Origin: Leuctra nigra
Lineage: Eukaryota > Arthropoda > Insecta > Plecoptera > Leuctridae
Reading direction: 5' to 3'
Assembly (NCBI GenBank): GCA_934045905.1
Contig: OW203769.1
Location: 22,785,705 to 22,849,704, forward strand
DNA length: 64,000 nucleotides
The translations under genes and the position numbers were made by a program. The notes under the pieces are model-generated. The model searched no databases. It saw only the letters and a list, made by a program, of their open reading frames with translations, and was not told where the DNA came from. This document shows, piece after piece, positions 9,058-20,800 of this stretch (positions are counted from its first letter, which is position 1; every line of letters starts with the position of its first letter).

Positions 9058-12000
9058 ATGAGTGAACCTATTCAAAATGCTATGGAGGTCGATGAATCGG
9101 CTGAAGGAGCTCCCGCAACCGCTAAAAGTGTTATGGCAAGTTCAGGCACTGTCGGCAGTGTGTCCATTTCACTTCACCCTTTGGTTATAATGAACATCAG
9201 TGAACATTGGACGAGAATTAGGGCCCAACAGGGCCAGCCACAACAAGGTAAAGTATACGAACTGACACCTTCTTATTGGCCCATTTAATTCGGTGCTTGA
9301 TCTATGTTACATTTTTTTTCAGTGATCGGAGCTATGATTGGCAAACAAAAAGGTCGTAATATCGAATTGATGAATTCCTTTGAGCTGTTAGTTACTGTCG
9401 TCGAAGGCGACATCATTATTGATAGAGAATATTACGCTGCGAAAGAGGAACAATGTAAGTTTCTTGTCTCCTTCCTGTTGTCATGCATGATGCAAAACTA
9501 CCTAGGCAGTGAATGAAAAGTAATGATTGTGTTCTTTCTCCAGTCAAGCAGGTGTTCAGTGACATGGATTTCCTAGGCTGGTACACGACAGGCGACCAAC
9601 CCGACGATAAAGACATCAACATTCAGAAACAGATCTGTGAGATTTACGAGAGTCCAATCTTACTCAAACTCAATACTCAGTCTCTTGCCAGTGATGTAAG
9701 CAACAATTGTTTTTATCTAACTCATGTATATTTACTATTGTGTAGAGCAAGTTGTTTGTAGTAGACCTAGAAGAGGAGGGGACTAGAATCCACGCCATAT
9801 TGCTTCTATTTGGGACTGTATTTTTTCAACATTTAAGGTGGCTGCATATCACGTGACTTTTCAACCAAAAAGCTACACATTTTCATTTTGAAGGGTTCAG
9901 TTTAGCAAATACATCTCACTCATCAGATAAGTTAGGACACATCTGTTGGAACTAATCTACGCAGAAAAGAACTGCGAAAATGACATATTAGATGATTTTA
10001 CTTCCTTGCACCTAAATATTCTCAAATCAAGACCTGAAGTTTAAGGAAATCCTACGAGTTGCCAAGAACAGCAAACTTTAATCTAATAAAAAGGCACATA
10101 TGCATCACAAACCTGACACAATTTTGCCAACAAAACATGCGCTCTTTCTTCATCTTTCCAACGAAATGTTGAGATATAATTATGAATGTAATATTTAAAA
10201 TAACAGCACTGGGTTTTGACAGCTTTCAAACGCGTAGGGATACACACGATTTTCATTTATTTTATTCTTAAATTACTGCAAAAATAAATATTATTAACTG
10301 AAAATATTGATAAGCTCCAGTATGCAGTGAATTTCCTTCATAAATCACCTTGGATTACTCAACATGAATGATGTAAGGTATGTACTCATAGGTAACTATT
10401 TCTTTTGATCGGATGTAGAGAAATAAAGTCACGTGATATGCAATGGCCTTAACTTGTTTACGTAAGTGGACAAAAAGTTTGCCGAAATGGGTTTTCCAGA
10501 CTTAAAAGACAATTTAACACTTTTTTTTTTTTTTTTAACTTTTAACAAAATGAAGTTGTATGCAAACTTAGGTTAATGTAAAGCAGTAGGTAGGTATAGA
10601 GCAAAATAGGAAAATTACAAAATGGTCAATTAGGAATCTTAATAGCTACATATCTAATTTAGTATCTAATTAGCCAAGTTATGTCGTGCTTGCACATTGA
10701 AAGACACTTGGACACTTGGTTTTGTGTTTCTGTGATCGACCTTGTGATTGTGACCTTGGCTGATGTTTGAGATTGTGTTGTGTTGGCAGGTCTTGCCGGT
10801 GACGCTGTACGAATCTGTCATCGACCTTGTGAGTGGCGAGGCCACGATGTTGTTCATCGAACTCACGTACACTTTGGCCACCGAGGAAGCCGAGAGGATT
10901 GGAGTCGATCACGTCGTCAGGATGTGCACAAACGACTCAAGCGAGAGTTCCTTAGGTTCGTATAACATCGCAAGTAGTAATGGGACATTTGTAAAACCTG
11001 CTAGGTACCTTACTGGGAAATTTTGTGAATGATTCAATAAATTAATTTTGACATATAGGTATACCTACACCTAGGTAGGTACTATTTTATAGGTTGGTAG
11101 GTTACTTATTTTATTTCCCTTGCTTTTGGTTTTCACTATCAAAAAAATGTGTTGATTAATTGTAATGTAATTTATCATGCAATGAGGTAGGTAGTCGTTA
11201 CATTCTCACAGAACATGAGAATGTGGGCAATCTGTTGACAATCATTGCTGCAAATAAATCTGTTAACAGCAAAACTCGTTCCACCCTAGGTGGAGAATAT
11301 AAAGCCGTTTTAAGACTTGACTGGATAAGTGGTTTAATCTCAATGTAATTTCAAATTTAGAGCAAGAAATAAAAATTCACACATCTCTACTCTGTAGGTA
11401 TTAGAAAATATTGACTTTGATTATGTAATTGAAAATCATGGAAATTAAACATCCATCACTATACTTTTAAAAGAATTGAAATTAGTAGGTAGTAAAGCTA
11501 CCTACAGTACCGAGTTAGGATCTATGAGTAAACGAAAAATAGAATCATTTTATTGACAGGCTACTTTTAATGCAATATACCTAATTTGAATTGTTTTCTA
11601 GTACAAGTGTTTCCCTCCATGTTGTAATCGTGTTGTAACTCTGTTCAGTGGCCGAGCACCTGACATCGCAGCACTCTGCTATCAAGATGCTGCACTCGCG
11701 CGTCAAGCTGGTACTGCAGTACGTGCGCGCCGTGGAGGCGGGAGAACTGCCGCGCAACCACGAGATACTGCGCGAGGCGTACAGCCTCAGTCACCGCCTA
11801 CCAGTCTTGCAGAGTCCTCGCTTCAGAGCAGATTTCTACAATGTCAGTAAATGTTTTCTACCAACTTCAACTTCAACTTCATTACCATCATTCAACATCC
11901 ATAGCATCATTCATTAACATCATTACCAGTTATCATTAACTTCACTCTTGAAGTATTACCAACTTCAAGATAGTGCAGATTAACTTACTTTTGGATTCAA

Positions 12001-12578
12001 ACAGTTGGTTGAATGATTTTTGAATATTTACCACAAAACACCCTGCGGAGTAAAATTAAATTCTTAATTATGTTACTAATAAATAGATTAGGTATTTATT
12101 ATTTATTTATTTATTAATAAAATAAATTATTTCTAAATTCTAAATTAAATTAAGGAGGGAGTAAGACTCCCTTAAATTCTGGCAAATTAATTTATTTCAC
12201 TTGCGCCCCCCCCCCCCCCCCCCCCCCGCCCCCCCCCCCCTCTCCCCCCGGGCAGTAAACCTGCCGGCACCCATGCATATAACAGAAATGTTAAACTTAC
12301 ATAGATGATAAATTTATCAAAACAAAAATGATTAAAATTGTAAATTGAATACCTAACACTTTTAATTTCTGTTATATCAAAAGTTCGTTTTCTCCAGATT
12401 TCCGTCTGTGTTTCAAATGAGCTATCTTTTGTTTCAGCAATGCAATGACGTCGGTCTGATGACATACCTTGGCACAATAACGAAGGGCTGCAACGACATC
12501 AACCAGTTTGTCAACAAGTTCAACATCCTGTACGACCGCCAAGGCATGGGTCGGCGCATGCGAGGTCTCTTCTTCTAG
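9058..12578 (+). CDS. CSN6: COP9 signalosome subunit 6 (MPN-domain, non-catalytic)
   Basis: Six exons, 9058-9247, 9323-9454, 9544-9695, 10790-10955, 11649-11842 and 12438-12578, join in frame (975 nt) to give 324 aa, the usual length for CSN6. After a short acidic N-terminus ([17 protein letters not shown]) comes the MPN domain: [55 protein letters not shown] and [11 protein letters not shown]. The JAMM zinc motif of CSN5 is absent, as expected for this structural subunit. The C-terminal helices include [20 protein letters not shown] and end [23 protein letters not shown]6 pairs with CSN5 in the complex that removes NEDD8 from cullin-RING ligases. Intron 3 carries a TTAA-flanked element and intron 5 a poly-C tract, neither near a splice site. 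Confidence 0.97.
9833..10452. mobile_element. TTAA-flanked MITE, copy A, in CSN6 intron 3
   Basis: The left end TTAAGGTGGCTGCATATCAC and right end GTGATATGCAATGGCCTTAA are inverted repeats, continuing into GTGACT and AGTCAC inside. Both are bounded by TTAA. The whole 620-bp unit recurs in inverted orientation at 49470-50101. No ORF of transposase size is seen. Confidence 0.82.
12207..12250. repeat. Poly-C tract in CSN6 intron 5
   Basis: This is an almost pure C run of about 40 bp, followed by CCGGGCAGTAAACCTGCCGG. It resembles the C-rich borders of other repeats in the window, but I could not define element ends. Confidence 0.6.
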
Positions 12579-13361
12579 ACTACTCCAAGAAGTTCAACTC
12601 TTACTGGTACTTTGCTTCACCTTCTTGAAGAACAAGAACTAATTTTTACTTGATTTAAAGTGTTCGGAAGTTAATCCATGTAAATATGAATTTAAACTAT
12701 ATGACTAGAAGTAAACTTTTTGTTGAGATATTTGGAATTGTGAGGAAGGATGTCTTTCATGCTAGGAAGCTACAGCAGACAGTAGAATATTTAAACAGGT
12801 AATAATAATATGTAATTTTTAATATTTATGTACAAAAGTCGACCCTCCTAATAATAATAATATATCAAATTCTCATAACATTCCAATTTACTTTACAACC
12901 TTTCAAAACAATTGGTTCTACAAGAAATAGGTATAACAAATCGTAAAATTATTTCCAATAACAAATCCCTCTTAATAATTAGGTTGGTATGCATCAATTC
13001 TCTAATAGGCCTAAGAACATCAGATCATATTTTGTGAGAACTGAGAAATTCTTAAATTGTATGTGAATCAGTTTCATCATTCTAAAATGATTTGGTGTTT
13101 GGGTCATAAACCTAGCACCAGTGATTGTTGCTTTTATAGAATTTAAATCTTCAATTTTTAAGAGTTAACAGTTAGCTGAAGTTAAGTAAGTAGATATTCT
13201 ATTTTAGCATTAATTCTGAATTTTTCTTTTTAGTATCTACCTATATTTTCCAGTATTTTGATAAAAGAGCCATGATGTCCATAGCAACCGTTCAACCGTT
13301 GCTATGGCGCAACTGATATTCGCTGCGTTTGGAAGACATGTGTTATTGCTTAATGTTGGTG
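12579..13361. other. Convergent 3' ends of CSN6 and the PARG-like gene
   Basis: These 783 bp hold both 3'UTRs, from CSN6 on the plus strand and the PARG-like gene on the minus strand. I did not find a canonical poly(A) hexamer that I would assign to either gene. No other gene is visible. Confidence 0.5.
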
Positions 13362-14839
13362 TCACTGCGAGGTGCGATCGGGTGCTTCTTGATTGGTCGA
13401 CTTCTCTGAGCCAATGAGCTCGTCGAACAGACTATTGTTGCGTTGCGGCGGTGAAGGATCGTTGAGAGTCGCCATTGAATATTTGACAGCTGCATTCACA
13501 AGTTCACCGACTGTCCATTGGCGATCCAACAACACACGACACACGGTGTCCAACTGTTGAACAATAAACAACACTTACTTACATTAGTTACCTATTTAGT
13601 CAATTAGAGAGTAACAAATTGTCGGTTGGTAACTGATCTGAAAAGTTTGACAGATTCGGTAGCCTTTTAGTTTGAAATATGTGGCTTTGCCTTATAACCT
13701 CGGGTAGGTTGATGTGAAATAATACCAACTGCAAGATGAACAGATTTTTCTCCTCTGGGATTCGAATGAATGTCTGGCACTTGTACTAAAGAGCACTGAG
13801 CACTAAATATTATAGTATAGTTATTATATTATATATATTATAGTATTGCGACTGTTTATAAATATTGTATATTCATCGCAGGGAGGTCATTGTCGTTCCC
13901 GTGGGGGTCTAGCACTTGTGGTGGATCAGAGGGTGGGACGGTGGGACCTGATTTTGGGGGATATCTGTCTCGAAGGAACAAGCTGGTCCGAAGACTGCAG
14001 TCCGGTGGGAGGAGAGAGGGGAGGGACACTAGGCATGCAAATTCGTGGGAGGGCATAGGACGAGGTCAGCCCTTCGTTTGTGGCCTCACTACTAGTCTGT
14101 CCGGCAATGGAAACCCAATCTACTATAATGCAATAAATATACATCAGTCAGTAGTACCACTTCGGAATAACAGACATTGTAAAGAACTCATAGAAGGCTG
14201 AATAAATTAAATTTTGTCAAAATGACAGGTATGTATGTGCTATTATTGTGCTAGCACAATAATTGTGCAGATTGTGCTAAACTTATATACAAAAACAGAA
14301 TGTACACTCCCCCAAATAATAAACGGTACTCGAAAGAAAATGAATTGACTGATTAAGGTTTGATGGCATCATCCCATGAAGTCAGTGCTAACGCATTATC
14401 TAACTCTTTTAGGTGAGCTCTGATTTCATTGATAATAACAAGGATTGATTGTCAAGGAACCGGCCCAGCAGCCAATACGTTTTGTACCAAGTACCGTTTA
14501 TTATTTGGGGGAGTGTACATAAGTCCACAGTTGTGATATACTAGCTTATAGGTACACAGTTTATATTTAAATGTCCTTGAGATTATAAAGAAGTAAAAAA
14601 AGAGTTGTTCAAAGGGAAATCGGTCTCGAGTGAGACCAGCTTACCTTGAGCAGCTTGTGATGCGAACACGTGTAGTAATGAAGTGTAGGAACACCGGCGA
14701 CGCTGGCGGCCAGCCACTGAACGATCAGCTTCACTTGCGGATCACCGACTTGCGAAGATCCGCAGCCCCAGTTGCCGGTAGCAACCGGTCTCAAGCCATT
14801 GCCCGCCAGTTTCGTTCCTTCCTTCACTAGCATGGACAC
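13362..14839 (-). CDS. PARG-like gene, exons 13-14: C-terminal macrodomain half
   Basis: Exon 13 has ATGNWGCGSSQVGDPQVKL, the second PARG signature (usually TGNWGCGAFGGD), followed by QWLAASVAGVPTLHYYTCS, which matches the AA..A.R...Y.TF strand. Exon 14 has LDTVCRVLLDRQWTVGELVN, the PARG 'L..R.LTVG' helix, and ends with a polar tail closing in DRTSQ and TGA at 13364-13362. These residues fix the identity of the gene. Confidence 0.88.
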
Positions 14840-17800
14840 CTGGACAGCAAAGAATTAATATGAAACTGAAAGAATAATATCTTGATCGTACGAGGAACAC
14901 TTCAACTTTGAAGCGAACATCTCTAAAAGTTTGGAATGACTTTATGATCCCAGGAATGCAGGAATCATAGGAATCTGCTTCCCAAGGACCCTTGGATTCT
15001 GCAGATGGTTCCGATTTGTCATATTTGCACATAAACAAAATTCATTCAAAAGACAAAGTTAGTTAGAGTAATGAAATTCGTCAAAGAATTGAGACTTGCA
15101 TTATGGATTATTTATTAGGGTTTATGCACGTTATACGGACATATTGCCATCTTCTTTTGTCGCCCTTTTGGAGCCAGCATATTATTCACATAATAAGATG
15201 GAAACCGAAGAATTAGTGACATTGCAGAAGAGAATGAACAATAGAACGAAGACACCAGGCAGCCAGAAGTCAAGTGTTTTAGTTGTCACAGAGAGGGAAA
15301 GCAGCAAGAGAGCAAGAGTGAGAGAGTGAGTACCTTATCTTGTGGAAGTCTCAGCACGAATTCCTCGGGCTCTAGAGTCTGAATGATTGCTTCGGAAACG
15401 CTAACGAACCACTTGATTGGCGGACGCGACTTCACTTCCGTCGGTTCTTGCTGGGACTGCGACAAGCGTGACATCAGCTCTCTCACACTTATTGCTCACT
15501 TGCCATTACACTGTCCTTCCCAAGAAGAGGGGAGACTTCAAATTTACAGGACAAATGCACTAAAGCTTTTTGCAGTTAGAAAAAATAATCAAATATAATT
15601 CCGTGAATTGTTTAGACATTTTCTGACTAAATAATCACTTTTGACAGTAAAGTTTCAAGATACAACTTGTCCAAAGAGAGCATTTCTTATGTGTTTTTTA
15701 GGTGAAAACGTGTGATGATTAAGATTGTTGATGATTGCAACATAAAACTGTAGTAAAATTCAAATCACAAAAATTAACTATGACCCAGGCTATATTATTT
15801 GTCCAAAGAAATTGAGTATTTTGGAAGCATTTCATTTCTTGAATATTGTACAAAATTTCCCAATCCAACAAAACCATTATTTGGTTTGTCTGCAGAGATG
15901 TATTTTTAAATAATATTGATTCAATTCGTCTTCTTAAGGTGGCTCATCCAATCGGGCGTAGTCTCAGATTTTCATAATTTTTTGTCTACTTATTGATAAT
16001 CATGCCATACGCAATCCTTGAAAAAATTAAACACTTCTCGTGTCTAGTTTCTGAGATAAATTGAGTTTTCTTCCCCATGTTATCTTATAACAGTGAAGTA
16101 AAATCGTGTCACATTTAGGCTAATAATGAAGTTCTTATTTTTAGTTTGTCCCAACTTTGATCAAAAAACTTATTTTCTGATAGATAGTTGGACATTCTAT
16201 TAGAAAAAAATTAAAAACAATACCAACGTGTGCTATTTTAAAAGTTATACACCAAAAACGAAATGATTTCCCTATACCTCCTGTGTTAAAGTTTTGCTCA
16301 ATCTCGAAAGGCAATACATTGAAACCTCGCTGTAAGACAGGAGTTGCAAGTTAAATTACATTTTATGACTCATTTAGACTTTAATATAGTTGAAATGTTG
16401 GAAAAAATCATTCATGATGGTAATTTCAAAAAATAAATATTTTTGAATGTTCGATCGGTTGAGCCACGTTAATGCATAGATTGTAACTTAGAAAACTTGA
16501 AACTCAATTTAATCTCTGTAAAGTGAAAGTAGTCCTAGGAATGTTTAAGAAGATGGTGCGGGTGTACTGACCAGTTGAGCTGCTAGCTTGTGCTTATGCC
16601 GCGCCAGTTCTAGACTTAGCGAGCGCGCTGCGACTGCCACTTTGTTGCGCGCGCCGTCATGACAGCTCAGCGGCGCCGGCACCTCGCTCAACGACACGCC
16701 GGCAAACGACTCGCTGAGTGTGCGCTTCAACAAGGAGCCGGCGAACTTGACGACGGCAAGGTCACGAGGGTCAAGTTCAGCGGCGTCGGGAGAATCAGAG
16801 TCCTCCAACCAGCGGCTGAACTGATCGTAAAGCTCTTCCAGTTCTGTAAAGAACATTCATTCAGTGGCAGGAACTAAACCGAACAAGGAATCCCTACCAG
16901 ACTACCTACTTCCTGACAATGCTGAAATGTTTCATTTTCATAACTACATGACTAATTTCATTGGTGTCTGGTGAAACTAAATGATCTCTCTTTGGTGAGA
17001 TGAGAATTATTGTACTTGTATCAATTTGTAAAAGGAATGAAGCTTCTTCAAAACAAAATCGAAATTTCCTGATAATATTGATTGTACATTCATGGTAAAA
17101 TGAAGCTTACATAAGTAATAAATGTAAATAAAACCTTGTATTATTCATTATTGCATAATTACAAATGGTGACAGATATTGGATTTTACAGATCTCTTCCA
17201 GAGTGAAGCGTGGAGATTCCAAAGAGTTCACACTTCATTAATACTTAAGCATCCCAGTCTCTAAACACTCAAACAATATTAAATTAAGTTCTACAGTAAT
17301 ATCTCAAAAAGTATTCAAAGAAACGTAACAAAATGGGTTCAACATTTTCTGAAGCGAATTTCAAAGCAAAAACGTACCTACCAAAATGTACACCAAATTG
17401 AAGAAATTTTTTAACATTTTTAAATATATTAAAACTGTATTGAATTTGCTTCCCTTTTGTAACTATAAAAGAGAAGCGCTTGAAACAGCGGAATCCTCCA
17501 GCGAGCAAGTCCCGAGCTAACCCTCTGAACTAATGTGAGCGAGGAACTGACCCGAGCTGTACTCCGTACTGAAACTGTACTTGGACGACTCCGCCTTGGA
17601 CAGCGCTCCCGGCCGCTTGGCTCGGAACTTGTCGATCCACTCCCGCTCCTGCTGCAATGACTCCCGCAGGAACTGGTCGTCGATTGAGTCCTCCTGCAGC
17701 ATGAACCCTCGGGAACCTCCACGCTTCACTCTGGAAGACATTGAAATGATTAGGACACTGTAATACAAAAAAATTAAATGATAGTATATTTTATAAGGGA

Positions 17801-20800
17801 GAATTTAATAAGCTTCCATATGAAGTGAAAAATATTAAGGAATTGCATAAATTTAAACTATAAGTAACCAATTATGTAAAATGTAAAGTGAATAACTATT
17901 ATAATGTTTAATGAGCCTCGGCTAAATAAATACTTCTCAAATAAAATAAAATAAATAAAAAATCCCACATCTGTCACCATTTGTAAAATTATGACAATTT
18001 TATTAGTTTACTTTGACTTGCTTAGTTTATCAACATAAATTCACCTGCAATTATTAGCAATTAGACAGAGCTTCTCAAGACATATTTGCCTAGATATAAT
18101 ATAAAAGTAGGAACTCTTATTTATACCAAACTCGATTTTAAAGGCAAATCTCGAACTTTATGCAGGTTGTTTTTATTAGATTTAGAGCATTTTTTAGAAT
18201 AATTATAAAAATTTTAATTATTAAAATGAAATATTATGTGCTAGTTTTAGTGCTAATTTAGTGCTTATGTTTTTTTGTGTGTTTAGTGCAATTGCTTTTA
18301 GTGTATAGTACAGGGCTTTATAGGACCTCTTCTCCAATACTCTTGCTTCGTTTGACAGTCGATTATGACTACGAATAATGACAACATCAGACCATAAATT
18401 GCTAGAAATTTAAAAGTGTTTGAAGAACAGCAGTGGGAATGAAACATGGCCCTCCGGAGAGCAAGTCCGGAGCATAATCGCTTGACCTCATATCAGGCGC
18501 GTTGAATTATCAGATTTTGCCTAGGACACATTGGAGTGGACTAATCATTCTAGGATAATCTAGGATACAATGGGCAATCATTGTAATGAGAGTTAATCTT
18601 TACACTTTTTTTATGACTCCCCAACCCCTTCGCATTACATTAATTTATTGCCAATGTTGATTTTTGTGGAGCCGCGTCAAACCTGTCACTAAAACATGGC
18701 TAAACCTCATTGTTGGACTTACCAATAGAACTCAATGTGGCCTATACCTAGTGTGTTACTAGTGATGTAAGTATAAGTATGTAACACTCTAGGTCAAGTG
18801 GCAGACGCACCTGATGTCCGGGTCAGCTAGGTCGGAGCCGGCCACGCTGATGCCGACCGCGTAGCTCGACGAGCTGGACGAGCTGCTCAGCGTCTCGCGC
18901 CGCAGCGCATCGCGCAGGCGCTCAGCGAATGTGGAGCGGCGCTCCGGCGTGTCCAGCTGCGCAGAGTACTTGCGCGCACTCGCTTCAGGGTCTGCAACGC
19001 ACCGTTACCGTAACACGACTGCACTCTGGTGGCTAATGTTGTACCAGATGAATGGCGGATGACAGGGGCGCATTTGTATAAATATAAATATTTGCTTTAG
19101 TTGTTTGTTATTTATCAATTTCAATTCAATTTCAATAATTCTTTTCGAATTATTCAATTTCAATTGTTTCTCCTTTTTCACTGTACTTGGAAACACGAAT
19201 AAGTGCATCTGGATAAGTAAAGACTGAGTATAGCCATCTTGCCAGATGTGACACCATAACCACCAAGAACTTTATCCACGACCTCCGAAAATCATACTGT
19301 AAAATTAATACATGATAAAGCAACATACATTTAATAGGTAATATTTATATCAGCTCTTTCTATTCATTGTTGTCCTCTAAGCTGGCGATATGTCAGCATT
19401 CGTGGTGCAAAGATGAACTGCAATTTTGTGTTTGCCAATTACAAAACTCATGATTTTTTCAAAATTACTACCTATGCATGTTGTTTATAATTACAGTTAA
19501 CGTTAAGATGGCAAAAATGCTTGTTTTATAACCAGCCAATTGCTGGAGCTATTACTAAAGTGTAAAATAATACAATGAACATTATCGTGTTTCAAATTTT
19601 TGGGCCTAATCTTGAGGGTCGAGCTTTGTGATGATTCCAGGCAAATCTCGGGGACGGGGGGCTCCTCCCCCCCCCCCCCCCCCGAGCCCTGAGTCGGCAC
19701 AAATTTATTACGACATGTGAGGAAAGCTATGTTTTACATTTATATAAATTACCTACCAACTGAACAAAATTTTAAGTTATGTTGAAGAAATTCTAATTGA
19801 ATATCATGCCGAATCATTCAAAAAATCCTTAAATCATTCAAAATTTTCCGGGGCTACTGTCCCAAACCCACGTCCGGCTGGGGAGCCCTCCCCCATTCCC
19901 ATCTTATTTTCATGCATAGGTGTAGGTATATGGTGGTGGTGGAAAAAATTTTCCCGTTGTTAATATGAAGATTATAAAACAATTTTTTGTATATTTTGTT
20001 GCACACTCTCTAAGTTTTGGTATGACCCCCCCCCCCCCCCCTGAGAATAATGCCTTAAACTGAAATCATCTGGGATCGAGATTGTATAGTTTGAGAATCT
20101 ATGCCATCATTTTGGAATTTTCTCGGTGTACCTGGCTCCTCCGCGTCCTCAAAGCTGGCGCATGCGCTGTGAAACTCATCGTCGCTGTCCGACTGACAGC
20201 TGGAGAACACCGGGGTGATGACAGGCGCTACGGGGACAGCACGGGTCACGGGAAGACACTCGCCCGAGCTGCCCAGCACGATGAAGCGGCCGCGACGCGA
20301 AGCAGGACTCAGCCACTCGCCAATAGGTGACGCTGTCGTCGCTGGATCCTTCAACTCTCTCTCCTAGAAGACAACGAAGCTCATCCTCTGAAGTTCATGG
20401 AACAATTATACCTACGCTTAGAACAAACCCCTAGTACAGACGAGTAGGAAGGGGGTGGGGGATGGGGGGATATTCCCCCCTCTGATTCAATCCCCTCCCT
20501 ATGTTCTTATACATTTATATGTCAAGATAAAAATCTGCTTAAAAAGTGTTATGCACCAAATTCATGCCTGAAATTCAAAAATTTTCTGGGGCTGTGCGCC
20601 CGGACCCGCATTTTGCTGGGGGCCCTCCCCCCAGACCCCCCATGATTGTCACTAGTACTTAGTATCTCCACTATAGTATCTAGTATAGACACAAGTATCT
20701 CCAGTTCAAGTTTTTTTTACAATATTATTCCCCCCCCCCCTTGCAAATTTAGTTCCTACGCGCCTGAGTACAAATATTGGTTGCACATTTGTGTAGGAAG

